From Streptomyces sp. DSM 15324 (GTDB taxonomy: Bacteria > Actinomycetota > Actinomycetes > Streptomycetales > Streptomycetaceae): a stretch of 64,000 nt of DNA. How positions within the stretch are numbered: position 1 is the first letter of the stretch; the number at the start of each line of letters is the position of its first letter. The translations under genes and the position numbers were made by a program. Positions 26,017 to 34,792 of this stretch are shown here, piece by piece. The DNA lies in assembly GCF_001514285.1 (NCBI RefSeq), contig NZ_KQ949026.1, positions 186,001 to 250,000 of the forward strand, written 5' to 3'. Below the pieces are notes generated by a model that was given only the letters and a program-made list of their open reading frames with translations, did not search any database and was not told the DNA's origin.

Positions 26017-26850
26017 TCAGAACGCGGGGACGACGGCGCCGTCGTACTTGTCCTCGATGAACTTCTTCACCTCGGGCGAGGTGAGCAGCTCGGCGAGCTT
26101 CTGGATCCGCGGGTCGTCCTCGTTGCCCTTCTTCACGGCGAGGAAGTTGGCGTACGGGTTGTCCTTGGCGGACTCGGCGGCGAGGGCGTCCTTGGCGGGG
26201 CTGAGGTCGGCCTCCAGCGCGTAGTTGCCGTTGATCACCGCGGCGTCGACGTCGGCCAGGGAGCGCGGCAGCTGGGCCGCCTCCAGCTCCTTGAACACGA
26301 GCTTCCTGGGGTTGGCGGTGACGTCCTTGGGGGTGGCGTCGTAGCCGACTCCGGACTTCAGCTGGATCAGGCCGTTGGCCTCCAGCAGCTTCAGCGCGCG
26401 GGCCTCGTTGGTGGTGTCGTTCGGCAGGGCGACGGTGGCGCCCTTCTTGAGGTCGTCGAGCTTCTTGACGCCCTGGGAGTACAGGCCGAGCGGCTCCAGG
26501 TGCACGGTGGCACCGGGCACGGCGACGATGTCGGTGCCGTTCTTCTTGTTGAAGTCGGTGAGGTACGGCTGGTGCTGGAAGTAGTTGGCGTCGACCTCGC
26601 CCTGCTGGACGGCCGTGTTGGGGGTCACGTAGTCGGTGAACTCCTTGACCTCGAGGTCGAGGCCGGCCTTCTTGGCGAGATGGTCCTTGATGTAGGTGAG
26701 GATCTCGCCCTGCGGGGTGGGAGTGGCCGCGACGGTCAGCCGGGCGTCGGCGCCGGCGCTTCCCGAGTCCTTGTCCGAGCCGCAGGCGGTGAGCCCGAGG
26801 GTGAGGGCTCCGGCGAGGACGGCGGTGGTGATCTTGGCGGTGTTACGCAC
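26017..26850 (-). CDS. metQ: Methionine-binding lipoprotein MetQ (NlpA family)
   Basis: 277 residues. Signal peptide and lipobox (VRNTAKITTAVLAGALTLGL then TACGS) direct it to the outer face of the membrane. Family marks: TPQGEILTYIKD, NYFQHQPYL and VHLEPLGLYS. It captures methionine (possibly D-Met or Met dipeptides) for MetNI. Start GTG at 26850 with AGGAAAGG upstream; the longer frame would begin inside metI. Last gene of the operon, followed by a terminator. Confidence 0.93.
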   Translation of the reverse strand: MRNTAKITTAVLAGALTLGLTACGSDKDSGSAGADARLTVAATPTPQGEILTYIKDHLAKKAGLDLEVKEFTDYVTPNTAVQQGEVDANYFQHQPYLTDFNKKNGTDIVAVPGATVHLEPLGLYSQGVKKLDDLKKGATVALPNDTTNEARALKLLEANGLIQLKSGVGYDATPKDVTANPRKLVFKELEAAQLPRSLADVDAAVINGNYALEADLSPAKDALAAESAKDNPYANFLAVKKGNEDDPRIQKLAELLTSPEVKKFIEDKYDGAVVPAF

Positions 26851-26918
26851 GAAAAGTGCCTTTCCTAGGGGTGGTGCGGCCCCGCGGTGGGTGTGCGGGG
26901 AGTTCGGGGGGGGTGCGC

Positions 26919-27656
26919 TCAGGCGACCTTGCCGACGTCGGCGGCGGCCGGCTCCCGGGTCCTGAGCAGCCGCAGCTTCGGGGCGGGGCCCGAGCGGCCG
27001 CCGCGGCGGTGCAGGGAGCGGGCGACCCAGTCGCCGGCGAACTGGATGAGGGAGATGACGACGGCGAGGATCGCGACGGTGATCCACATCAGGTCGGTCT
27101 CGAAGCGCTGGTAGCCGTAGCGGATGGCGATGTCGCCGAGGCCGCCGGCGCCGACCGTGCCGGCCATGGCGGAGTAGCCGATGAGGGCGACGACCGTGGT
27201 GGTCGTGGAGGAGATGAGCGAGGGCAGCGACTCGGGGACGAGGACCTTGCGGACGACGGTCCAGGTGTTGCCGCCCATCGACTGCACGGCCTCGACGAGT
27301 CCGCCGTCCACTTCGCGGACGGCCGTCTCGACCAGGCGGGCGAAGAACGGTACGGCGCCGATGGCGAGCGGGACGATGGCGGCCTCGCGGCCGATGGTCG
27401 TGCCGGTGACGGTGCGGGTGAAGCCCATGAGCGCCACCATCAGGATGATGAACGGCATCGAGCGGGCGATGTTCACGATCTGCCCGACGACCTTGTTGGC
27501 GACGACGTTCTGGAGGAGTTCGCCCTTGTCGGTGAGGACGAGGAGAAGACCGAGCGGGAGTCCGCCCGCGACGGCTATGAGCGTCGACCAGCCGACCATG
27601 TAGAGGGTGTCCCAGCAGGCCTGCGCCAGCAGGGGCTGCGTCTCCGACCAGGTCAC
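26919..27656 (-). CDS. metI: Methionine ABC transporter permease MetI
   Basis: 245 residues with about five membrane spans. The EAA loop is VDGGLVEAVQSMGGNTWTVV, close to other MetI proteins. Its GTG start overlaps the metN stop (GTGA), so translation is coupled to metN. The C-terminus is an extra basic tail (RRGGRSGPAPKLRLLRTREP) of unknown role. Confidence 0.93.
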   Translation of the reverse strand: MTWSETQPLLAQACWDTLYMVGWSTLIAVAGGLPLGLLLVLTDKGELLQNVVANKVVGQIVNIARSMPFIILMVALMGFTRTVTGTTIGREAAIVPLAIGAVPFFARLVETAVREVDGGLVEAVQSMGGNTWTVVRKVLVPESLPSLISSTTTTVVALIGYSAMAGTVGAGGLGDIAIRYGYQRFETDLMWITVAILAVVISLIQFAGDWVARSLHRRGGRSGPAPKLRLLRTREPAAADVGKVA

Positions 27657-28669
27657 TTGGCGCCCTCCGCGAGCAGTACGTCGATCTGCAGGCCCTGTTC
27701 GCGCAGGAAGCCGATCGGTACGACGTTGTCCTCGTAGCGGCCGGGCAGTTCGATGCGCATCCGGCCGACCTGGAGTCCGCCGACGGTGTCGATGGCGGCG
27801 CCGAGGATGGAGATGTCGATGTTGTAGGTGCGCGAGAGCTGGGAGATGACCGGTCGGGTGGCGCTCTCGCCCTGGAAGGTGACGTCGACCACGGTGCGGT
27901 CCTCGCCGGTGGCCTCGCCGCCGACCGGGAAGAGGGCGGCGGCCAGTTCGGAGCCGGGGGTGGCGAGCAGTTCGCCGACCGTGCCGGACTCCACGATCCG
28001 GCCGCGCTCCATGAGGGCGGCGGAGTCGCAGACCGACTTGACCACGTCCATCTCGTGGGTGATGAGCAGCACGGTGAGGCCGAGCTGCCGGTTCAGGTCG
28101 CGCAGCAGCTGGAGGATGGAGCGGGTGGTCTCCGGGTCGAGGGCGCTGGTCGCCTCGTCGGACAGCAGCACCTTGGGGTCGCCGGCGAGGGCGCGGGCGA
28201 TACCGACGCGCTGCTTCTGGCCGCCGGAGAGCTGGGCCGGGTAGGACCGCGCCTTGTCGGCGAGTCCGACGAGGTCGAGCAGGTCCAGCGCCTTGCGGGA
28301 GCGCTCCTTGCCCGAGACGCCGAGGATCTCCAGCGGGAGTTCGACGTTGTCCTGGACGGTCCGTGAGGACAACAGGTTGAAGTGCTGGAACACCATGCCG
28401 ATCCGGCTGCGGGCCTGCCGCAGTTCGCGGCCGGCCCGTGGTCCGCGGCCGGCGAGGGCGGTGAGGTCCTGGCCGGCGACGGTGACCGTGCCGGCGGTGG
28501 GGCGCTCCAGGAGGTTGACGCAGCGGATCAGCGAGGACTTGCCGGCGCCGGACTGGCCGATGACGCCGTACACCTCGCCTTCGCGGACGTGCAGGTCGAC
28601 GCCGTCCAAGGCGGTGACCTCACGGCCGCGTGAGCGGTAGACCTTGGTCAAGGCCGTGGTGGTGATCAC
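27653..28669 (-). CDS. metN: Methionine ABC transporter ATP-binding protein MetN
   Basis: 338 residues. Walker A GQSGAGKS (38-45), signature LSGGQKQRVGIARAL, Walker B VLLSDEATSALD, and switch His in LLITHEMD. The last ~85 residues form the NIL regulatory domain that binds methionine and inhibits uptake. GTG at 28669. First structural gene of the operon, with a Cys/Met leader peptide about 150 bp upstream. Confidence 0.94.
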   Translation of the reverse strand: MITTTALTKVYRSRGREVTALDGVDLHVREGEVYGVIGQSGAGKSSLIRCVNLLERPTAGTVTVAGQDLTALAGRGPRAGRELRQARSRIGMVFQHFNLLSSRTVQDNVELPLEILGVSGKERSRKALDLLDLVGLADKARSYPAQLSGGQKQRVGIARALAGDPKVLLSDEATSALDPETTRSILQLLRDLNRQLGLTVLLITHEMDVVKSVCDSAALMERGRIVESGTVGELLATPGSELAAALFPVGGEATGEDRTVVDVTFQGESATRPVISQLSRTYNIDISILGAAIDTVGGLQVGRMRIELPGRYEDNVVPIGFLREQGLQIDVLLAEGAK

Positions 28670-28817
28670 GTGGGTTTTCCGTCACTGTCGAGTGCGCGGG
28701 CGTGGGTGTGCCCGGGCGCACGGATGCGTTCGTTCAGGACGCGGCACGTCCTTGGCCGGGGACTCCCGGGGAGGACGGATGCGCGGAGCGGAGGCTCGGG
28801 GGGGGTGCGGGGGCCCG

Positions 28818-28919
28818 CTAGCAGGCGCACATTCGACACATGCGACACATACAGCGCACGCCGGGCGTCAGGTTCGCCTCGGTCGCAAAGGTGCGGCTGC
28901 TCGTCGTGGTCATGTGCAT
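28818..28919 (-). CDS. Cys/Met-rich leader peptide upstream of metN (attenuator)
   Basis: 33-codon frame from ATG at 28919 (or the ATG two codons later) to TAG at 28820-28818. The first 22 residues are unremarkable; the end is CMCRMCRMCAC, five Cys and three Met codons in the last eleven, directly before the stop. Cys and Met are rare residues, so the cluster is not chance. Leader peptides with terminal Cys runs control sulfur genes in actinobacteria by ribosome stalling; here the downstream operon imports methionine. The 148 bases between the stop and metN would carry the mutually exclusive hairpins. Confidence 0.75.
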   Translation of the reverse strand: MHMTTTSSRTFATEANLTPGVRCMCRMCRMCAC

Positions 28920-28934
28920 CAGTAAAGCAGACGT

Positions 28935-28962
28935 ACGGTACTGACCAGGAAACGCCTGTCCA
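28935..28962 (-). promoter_or_regulatory. Promoter of the metNIQ leader transcript
   Basis: On the minus strand, TGGACA (28962-28957) and TACCGT (28940-28935) are 16 bases apart, a fair match to the vegetative consensus. A start near 28928 would put the leader-peptide ATG within about ten bases of the 5' end, so the peptide could be translated almost leaderless. Confidence 0.5.
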
Positions 28963-29082
28963 CATGCTGGACAAGCGTGGACACCCGGCGACGTAGCGGA
29001 CGGCCGTGGACGGCCCCGGGCGGGCGACGGACGGCACGGGGCCCGGCGCGGGGTGCCGATTACGGCGTAATAAGGTCGCTGC

Positions 29083-29442
29083 ATGCTTGATGCCCTGACG
29101 CTGGTGACCGGCGTCGCCGCGCTGCTGCTCGCCGCCTGGTGCGGCTGGGCGGCCCATCGTGACCAGCCGACGAAGGACTGGCACTTCATCGGGATGGCCG
29201 TGGTCTCGGTGCTGGCGCTGGTGCAGCTGGCGGTCGGCATCGTGCTGCTGGCCCTGGGCCAGAAGCCGGTGCAGGGCACGACGATCTTCGTGGCGTATCT
29301 GCTGGGCGCCGTCGCGTGCGTGCCGGCTGCGGGTCTCATGTCGCTGTCCGAACGGACGCGGTGGGGCTCGGTGACGGTCGCCGCGTCGGCGGTCGTGCTC
29401 GCGGTCCTGGAAGTACGGCTCTACGACATCTGGGGAGGCTGA
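29083..29442 (+). CDS. Four-span membrane protein of unknown function
   Basis: 119 residues, nearly all in four hydrophobic helices (LTLVTGVAALLLAAWCGW, GMAVVSVLALVQLAVGIVLL, TIFVAYLLGAVACVPAAGLM and SVTVAASAVVLAVLEV). Ends YDIWGG. The next gene begins one base after its stop codon, so the two are a unit; both are probably parts of one membrane complex (inference). Confidence 0.85.
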   Translation: MLDALTLVTGVAALLLAAWCGWAAHRDQPTKDWHFIGMAVVSVLALVQLAVGIVLLALGQKPVQGTTIFVAYLLGAVACVPAAGLMSLSERTRWGSVTVAASAVVLAVLEVRLYDIWGG

Positions 29443-29443
29443 G

Positions 29444-29863
29444 ATGACGGCCGTTCAGGAGAAGCCGGCCCGGCTGATCGGCGGGCCCGGCCTGGTGCTG
29501 GTGTGGTTCTACGGCGTGATGGTGGTCGGGGCGGTGTCGCGCTCGGCGTACCAGATCGCCACGGAGTTCGACCGGGCGCCGCTCGCCTACACGCTGTCGG
29601 CGGTGGCGGGCCTGGTGTACGGGTTCATCACGTACTCGCTGGTGCGGGGCGGGGAGACGGCGCGCAGGGCGGCGCAGCTGTGCTGTGCCGCCGAACTCGC
29701 GGGCGTGCTGGTGGTCGGCACCTGGACCCTGATCGAGCCGTCGGCCTTCCCGGACGCGACGGTCTGGTCCGATTACGGGATGGGCTATGTGTTCATTCCC
29801 GTACTGCTGCCGCTCTCCGCGCTGTACTGGCTGCGCCGGTCCCGGACAGCCCCTAAGCCGTAG
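29444..29863 (+). CDS. Four-span membrane protein, partner of the preceding gene
   Basis: 139 residues with hydrophobic segments at about 14-33, 48-66, 77-96 and 110-128, and a basic C-terminus (RRSRTAPKP). Its ATG follows the previous stop after one base (TGAGATG). No enzymatic motif is present. The C-terminus overlaps the end of the convergent acetyltransferase gene by 11 bases. Confidence 0.85.
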   Translation: MTAVQEKPARLIGGPGLVLVWFYGVMVVGAVSRSAYQIATEFDRAPLAYTLSAVAGLVYGFITYSLVRGGETARRAAQLCCAAELAGVLVVGTWTLIEPSAFPDATVWSDYGMGYVFIPVLLPLSALYWLRRSRTAPKP

Positions 29864-30350
29864 CCGCGTACTCGCCGGCCGCCTTCTCCAGGACGATCAT
29901 CGGGACGCCGTCCGTGCCCTCGGCCGTGCCCACCGTCTCGTAGCCGACCCGCCGGTAGAGGCGGAGGTTGCCCTCGCTGCGGTGGCCGGTGTGGAGGCGG
30001 AACTTCTTGGCGCCGCGCTCCTCGGAGAGGGCCGCTTCGGCGGCGCGGAGGAGACGGGCGCCGATGCCGTGCCCCTGGAGGCGGGGGTGGACGCAGAGAC
30101 GGCCGATGGAGGCGGCACCGTCCTCGGTGATGTGACCGCGGACCGAGCCGACCACCTCGTCTCCGAGCCGTGCCACGTAGACGCAGTCGGAGGCGAGTTC
30201 CTCCTTGACCGAGTCCAGGGTCTGGACGAGCGGGGCGATGCGGTAGTTGCCGTACAGCGCGGCTTCGCTCTGGAAACACAGGTACTGCAGCACGAAGATC
30301 TGCTCGGCATCCTGCTCGGTCGCCACCGAGATGGTCACGCTCATGCCCAT
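29853..30350 (-). CDS. GNAT N-acetyltransferase
   Basis: 165 residues. Acetyl-CoA loop PRLQGHGIGARLLRAAEAAL, preceded by the strand ASIGRLCVHP and followed by GNLRLYRRVGYETVG, the complete GNAT core. Acceptor unknown. The ATG at 30350 has GGGAGG nine bases upstream; an ATG two codons later is possible. Confidence 0.87.
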   Translation of the reverse strand: MGMSVTISVATEQDAEQIFVLQYLCFQSEAALYGNYRIAPLVQTLDSVKEELASDCVYVARLGDEVVGSVRGHITEDGAASIGRLCVHPRLQGHGIGARLLRAAEAALSEERGAKKFRLHTGHRSEGNLRLYRRVGYETVGTAEGTDGVPMIVLEKAAGEYAATA

Positions 30351-30395
30351 GTGCGCACGCCTCCCGCTCACCTGATCGCCTGGGGTCCTCCACTC

Positions 30396-30914
30396 CTATC
30401 CCCGCACTTGGCGGGCCGCAACCTCCGGTGCGAGCAAACGCCTCAGACATGCCAGACATCTGGAACGTTCCGGGCCGATACTGCCCTGTGAGATACCCAA
30501 CTCACCGGCGATCTGCCGGTAGGTGGGCTCCTCGGGGGACAGGAGCGCCTCGAGGAGAGGGGCGCAGCGGCCGGGGAGGCGGCGCACCGCCTCGCGCAGG
30601 GCGCGGCGGCGGGCGGCGGCGAGGGCGAGCCGCTCGGGGCCGCGGTCACGGTCGTCGGCCGGTTCGGTCCCGTACGGCTGCTCGAAGCGGGCGGAGCGGC
30701 GGGTGCGGCGGGCCTCCGCGCGCACCGCCCGGCGCAGCCAGGCCGGCGGGTCGAGCGGGGGGCCGTCGGTGGCGAGGCGCTCCAGGAGGCGGAGCCAGAC
30801 CGCCTGTTCCAGGTCTCCCGGTTCGGTGCCGGTGGCGTGGGCCTCGGCGGCGGTCTCGGCGGTGAGCAGGGGGCGCAGGTCGGTGAGCAGGCCGGTGAGC
30901 GGGTCGTGCGTCAT
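30396..30914 (-). CDS. Sigma-70-like protein, ECF size
   Basis: 172 residues. The C-terminal third fits sigma region 4: LREAVRRLPGRCAPLLEALL followed by the helix-turn-helix PTYRQIAGELGISQGSIGPERSRCLACLRRLL. The N-terminal part is shorter and Ala/Glu-rich, with a weak region 2 (DLEQAVWLRLLERLATD). It may be an ECF-type sigma factor or a reduced relative. No anti-sigma gene is adjacent. ATG at 30914. Confidence 0.75.
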   Translation of the reverse strand: MTHDPLTGLLTDLRPLLTAETAAEAHATGTEPGDLEQAVWLRLLERLATDGPPLDPPAWLRRAVRAEARRTRRSARFEQPYGTEPADDRDRGPERLALAAARRRALREAVRRLPGRCAPLLEALLSPEEPTYRQIAGELGISQGSIGPERSRCLACLRRLLAPEVAARQVRG

Positions 30915-30982
30915 GTGCCGGACGATGCGGCCGCGCGGGCGGGCTGGTTGCCCGCACGGCCGGATGTCACTCCAACGGGGAC

Positions 30983-32170
30983 TCAGCCGTTGACGAAGTC
31001 CTCACGGGCCAGGACGCCGGTGTCGGCGTTGTCGGTGAAGACCCCGTCGATGCCGGTCGCGAAGTAGGCGCGGAAGGCGCCGAAGACATCGCCGTAGGCG
31101 TCCGCGCCCGTGCCCTTGCGGAAGTTCGCCGGGAGGAACGGGTTCTCGTTGCGCATGGTGTACGGGTGCAGGATCAGGCCGACGGCGTGGGCGTCCTTCA
31201 CCAGGGTGGTGGGGGTGGTGAGGTTGCCGCTCGCGTCCTTCGGGATGACCAGGTCGAGGGTGGGGCCGATGCCCTGGGCGTAGCCGGCGATCTCGCGCAG
31301 CCCGGTCCGGGTGATCAGGTCGGCGACCGTGCGCGGGTCGCCCGCCTCGACGAAGTCCCAGGGGCGGGTGTTCGCGGCGGACAGCAGGACCACGAGCGGG
31401 TTGTCGACGAGCTTGTTCAGGCGCTGGATGCTGCTCGGCTCGAAGGACTGGAGGATGACGGGCGAGTTCTTCCGGTCCTTGCCGTGCTTGTGCAGCAACT
31501 TGGCCACCCGCTCCTCCAGGCCGAGGCCCAGCTTGCGGAAGTAGGTGGGGTGCTTGGTCTCGGGGTAGATCCAGACCTGCTTGCCGCGCCTGCGGGTCTG
31601 CTCGTCCTGCCACGTCAGGACTTCCTCGAAGGTGGGGATCTCCCAGCGGCCGTTGTAGAGCGTGTTGTGCGGGCGGTTGGCCGGGATGCGCTCGACCGCG
31701 CGCAGGGTCTTCAGCTCGGCGAGCGTGAAGTCCTCGGTGAACCACCCGGTGGTGGAGACGCCGTCGAGGACCTTGGTGGTCCTGCGGTCGGCGAACTCCT
31801 TGTGGTCGGCGACGTCCGTGGTGCCGCCGATCTCGGGCTCGTGGCGGCAGACCAGATGGCCGTCCCGGGTGGGGACCAGGTCGCCGGCCTCGACGATGTC
31901 GGCGCCGAGGTCGAGGGCCAGCTCGTAGGAGCCGAAGGTGTGTTCGGGGCGGTAGCCGCTGGCGCCCCGGTGGCCGATGATCGTCGGCACCGGGAGGCTG
32001 CGGAGCCCTCCTCTGCCGGGGCGGCCCGCCCCGGCGGCGCGGGCGGTGCCGGCCAGGCCCAAGACGCTTCCCGTGGCACCGAGCACGGCCGCGCCGAGCA
32101 GCGCCCGGCGTCCGGTCGTCCCGCCCGTCGTCATCCGCTCGTTCGGCTCCCACGCGTCCTGCGATCCCAT
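30983..32170 (-). CDS. Secreted glycerophosphodiester phosphodiesterase
   Basis: 395 residues. Tat signal (GRRALLGAAVLGATGSVLGL, then Ala-rich cleavage region). Catalytic parts: GHRGASGYRPEHT with the first His and Glu, EAGDLVPTRDG with the metal-binding Glu/Asp, and the His of CRHEPE. It hydrolyses glycerophosphodiesters such as deacylated phospholipids or teichoic acid pieces outside the cell. ATG at 32170 with GGAGGG upstream. In S. coelicolor such enzymes belong to phosphate scavenging, but I see no clear PHO box here. Confidence 0.9.
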   Translation of the reverse strand: MGSQDAWEPNERMTTGGTTGRRALLGAAVLGATGSVLGLAGTARAAGAGRPGRGGLRSLPVPTIIGHRGASGYRPEHTFGSYELALDLGADIVEAGDLVPTRDGHLVCRHEPEIGGTTDVADHKEFADRRTTKVLDGVSTTGWFTEDFTLAELKTLRAVERIPANRPHNTLYNGRWEIPTFEEVLTWQDEQTRRRGKQVWIYPETKHPTYFRKLGLGLEERVAKLLHKHGKDRKNSPVILQSFEPSSIQRLNKLVDNPLVVLLSAANTRPWDFVEAGDPRTVADLITRTGLREIAGYAQGIGPTLDLVIPKDASGNLTTPTTLVKDAHAVGLILHPYTMRNENPFLPANFRKGTGADAYGDVFGAFRAYFATGIDGVFTDNADTGVLAREDFVNG

Positions 32171-32528
32171 TGCGGCCCTCCTGCCGTCGGTCCTTCGTGC
32201 GCCCGATCGTAGGGGCGTGGACATGACGGTCGGGAGACGTCGGCCCCAACACGCGGGTGACGATGGATGGCGGCTGCGGACCCTGAGGTGACGGGGCGTC
32301 GGAATGCCCGCTCGGGGAGGGGGAAGGCGGTCCGCAGGGGACGTTTCGCGCGGTCGCCCCGCTCGTTCCGCGCAGGTGACGGGCGGGTGGCGGTGCCGCC
32401 ATCCAGGTAAACGTACGTCAACAGTGCGTAAGGCCTCGGTGAACCCGATGTGCGTCACCCGGGGAGCCGCGAGTATCGTCCTCACCTGCACAGACTCATA
32501 CCGTTTTTCCTTGGCATCGGAGGGCCCG
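32171..32528. other. 358-bp divergent promoter region between the GDPD and plsC genes
   Basis: No gene is supported here. For plsC a weak -35/-10 pair can be drawn (TGCGTC, 17 bases, TATCGT at 32474-32479). A TTGACG on the minus strand near 32410-32420 could serve the GDPD gene, but no good -10 follows. Confidence 0.35.
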
Positions 32529-33200
32529 TTGTCCCGCTTCGCGCTCATCAAGGCAGTGCTCGGACCGGTCATGCGCCTGATGTTCCGCCCCCGGGTCGAG
32601 GGCGTGGAGCACATCCCGGGCGACGGTCCGGTCATCCTGGCCGGCAACCACCTGACCTTCATCGACTCGATGATCCTGCCGCTCGTGTGCGACCGGCAGG
32701 TCTTCTTCATCGGCAAGGACGAGTACGTCACCGGCAAGAGCCTCAAGGGCCGGCTGATGGCGTGGTTCTTCACCGGCGTCGGCATGATCCCGGTGGACCG
32801 GGACGGCGGCCGCGGGGGTGTGGCCGCGCTGATGACCGGGCGTCGGGTGCTGGAGGAGGGGAAGGTCTTCGGGATCTACCCCGAGGGGACCCGCTCCCCC
32901 GACGGCAGGCTGTACCGGGGGCGCACCGGTATCGCGCGGCTGACGCTGATGACCGGGGCGCCCGTCGTCCCGTTCGCGATGATCGGCACGGACAAGTTGC
33001 AGCCGGGCGGGGCGGGGATGCCTCGGCCCGGGCGGGTGACGGTCCGCTTCGGTGAGGCGATGGAGTTCTCCCGTTATGACGGGATGGACCGGGACCGGTA
33101 CGTGCTGCGGGCCGTGACCGATTCCGTGATGACCGAGGTCATGCGGTTGTCGGGACAGGAGTACGTGGACATGTATGCGACGAAGGCGAAGGCGGCGTAG
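32529..33200 (+). CDS. plsC: 1-acyl-sn-glycerol-3-phosphate acyltransferase (PlsC family)
   Basis: 223 residues. Acyltransferase motif I NHLTFID (H-x4-D), motif III FGIYPEGTRSPDG, and motif IV VVPFAMIG. It transfers an acyl chain to lysophosphatidic acid at the inner membrane. The start is TTG at 32529 because GGAGGG stands just before it; no ATG or GTG with a ribosome site is near. Monocistronic. Confidence 0.9.
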   Translation: MSRFALIKAVLGPVMRLMFRPRVEGVEHIPGDGPVILAGNHLTFIDSMILPLVCDRQVFFIGKDEYVTGKSLKGRLMAWFFTGVGMIPVDRDGGRGGVAALMTGRRVLEEGKVFGIYPEGTRSPDGRLYRGRTGIARLTLMTGAPVVPFAMIGTDKLQPGGAGMPRPGRVTVRFGEAMEFSRYDGMDRDRYVLRAVTDSVMTEVMRLSGQEYVDMYATKAKAA

Positions 33201-33214
33201 GGGTTCGTCGTCGG

Positions 33215-33256
33215 GTGCCGGTGCGTGGGGTTGTTCGCGCAGTTCCCCGCGCCCCT
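33215..33256. repeat. Streptomyces intergenic repeat, copy 1
   Basis: Contains GTTCGCGCAGTTCCCCGCGC, a sequence I recognise as recurring in intergenic regions of many Streptomyces genomes. It lies between convergent genes (plsC and the MFS transporter). A diverged relative is at 47522-47560. Confidence 0.6.
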
Positions 33257-33280
33257 GGCCCGCGAACCCTGCCCGGCGTT

Positions 33281-34792
33281 CTAGAGGCGCTGTTCCTTCA
33301 GGAGGAACCATGCCGCCAGTGCCGTCGCCAGCAGGACCGCCGCACCCACTCCCGATGCCAGGCTCAGGCCGTCGACGAAGGCCTCGCGGGCCGAGGTCAG
33401 CATCGCCTCCGCGTCCGCCGCGGGCATCCTCGACGCCGCTTCCACGGCGCCGCCCAGCGATTCGTGCGCACCCTCCGGTGTGCCCGTCGGGGACGGGAAA
33501 CCCCGGTACACGCCCGTCACGATCGAGCCGAGCACGGCGATGCCGAGGGCCGCGCCGAGTTCGTACGCCGTCTCGGAGACCGCGGAGGCCGCTCCCGCCT
33601 CGTCCTTGGGAACCGAGGACAGGATGACGTCGGCGGTCACCGTGAAGGAGAAGCCGGCGCCGGCACCGACCACGAGGAGGGCCGCGCCGAGGACCGGGTA
33701 GCCGGTCGTGGTGTCGATCAGGGTCAGGGCCGCGAGGGCCAGACCGATGGCCGCAAGGCCGCCGGAGACGACCGTGCGCACCGAGAGGCGCCGCGCCGCG
33801 CGGCCCGCCAGCAGACCGGCCGTCACCGCGCCCACCGCGGCGGGGAGTTCGGCCAGGCCCGCCTCCAAGGGGCGTCGGTCCTGCACCAGTTGCAGGTACT
33901 GGGAGAGGAAGAAGACCAGTCCGGACATGCCGAGCACGGTCAGCATGTCGGCCAGGACCGCGCCGCTGAAGCCCCGCCTGCCGAACAGGCGCATATCCAG
34001 CAGCGGCTCGGGCAGCGTGAGCTGACGGCGTACGAAGCCGTACAGCGCGGCGAGACCGAGGGCGGCCGCCGTCAGGGGTTCCCGGGTCAGGCCGTGGCTC
34101 GCGGCCTCCTTCACCGCGTACACGACGGCGATCATGCCGATCAGGGACAGCGCCACACTGATCAGGTCCCAGGGGCCCGGGTCGGGGTTCCTGGACTCGG
34201 GGAGCGTCTTGAGGCCGACCAGGACCAGGACCACCATCACCGGCAGGTTGATCAGGAAGACCGAGCCCCACCAGAAGTGTTCGAGGAGGAACCCGCCCAC
34301 GATGGGGCCGACGGCGGTGCCCGCCGAGGCGGTGGCGCCCCAGATGCCCACGGCGAGGCTGCGTTCGCGGGGGTCGTGGAAGAGGTTGCGGATGAGGGCG
34401 AGGGTGGCGGGCATCAGGGTCGCGCCGGCCACGCCGAGCAGGGCGCGGGCGGCGATCATCAGCTCGGGGGTCGTCGCGTAGGCGTTGAGGACGGAGATCA
34501 GCCCGAAGGCCGTGGCGCCGCCGAGCAGGATCCGCTTGCGGCCGATGCGGTCGCCGAGGCTGCCCATGGAGACCAGCAGGCCGGCGATGACGAAGGAGTA
34601 GACGTCGCCGATCCACAGCAGCTGGGTGCCGGTGGGGTGGAGGTCCTCGCTGATGTACGGGGTCGCGAGGCCGAGGACGGTCGCGTCGACGGCCACCAGC
34701 AGCACGGCGAGGACGAGGACGGAGAGCGCGAGCCAACGGTCCGGACGCTTCACCGCCTCGGTCGTGGTCGCCGGCTGCAGGGTGCTGGTCAT
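33281..34792 (-). CDS. MFS drug exporter, DHA2 (14-span) family
   Basis: 503 residues with about 14 membrane helices. Motif A between helices 2 and 3 is GSLGDRIGRKRILLGG; motif C-like GTAVGPIVGGFLLEHFWW marks an antiporter; the first helix carries the conserved Asp in VAVDATVLGLATPYI. A proton-driven efflux pump for hydrophobic drugs is likely, substrate unknown. The ATG at 34792 overlaps the tetR stop (ATGA), so regulator and pump are one operon. Confidence 0.9.
   Translation of the reverse strand: MTSTLQPATTTEAVKRPDRWLALSVLVLAVLLVAVDATVLGLATPYISEDLHPTGTQLLWIGDVYSFVIAGLLVSMGSLGDRIGRKRILLGGATAFGLISVLNAYATTPELMIAARALLGVAGATLMPATLALIRNLFHDPRERSLAVGIWGATASAGTAVGPIVGGFLLEHFWWGSVFLINLPVMVVLVLVGLKTLPESRNPDPGPWDLISVALSLIGMIAVVYAVKEAASHGLTREPLTAAALGLAALYGFVRRQLTLPEPLLDMRLFGRRGFSGAVLADMLTVLGMSGLVFFLSQYLQLVQDRRPLEAGLAELPAAVGAVTAGLLAGRAARRLSVRTVVSGGLAAIGLALAALTLIDTTTGYPVLGAALLVVGAGAGFSFTVTADVILSSVPKDEAGAASAVSETAYELGAALGIAVLGSIVTGVYRGFPSPTGTPEGAHESLGGAVEAASRMPAADAEAMLTSAREAFVDGLSLASGVGAAVLLATALAAWFLLKEQRL

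Noticed and set aside
32171..32528. PHO box for the secreted phosphodiesterase
   Set aside because: I could not find paired GTTCACC-like direct repeats of 11-bp units in the upstream region.
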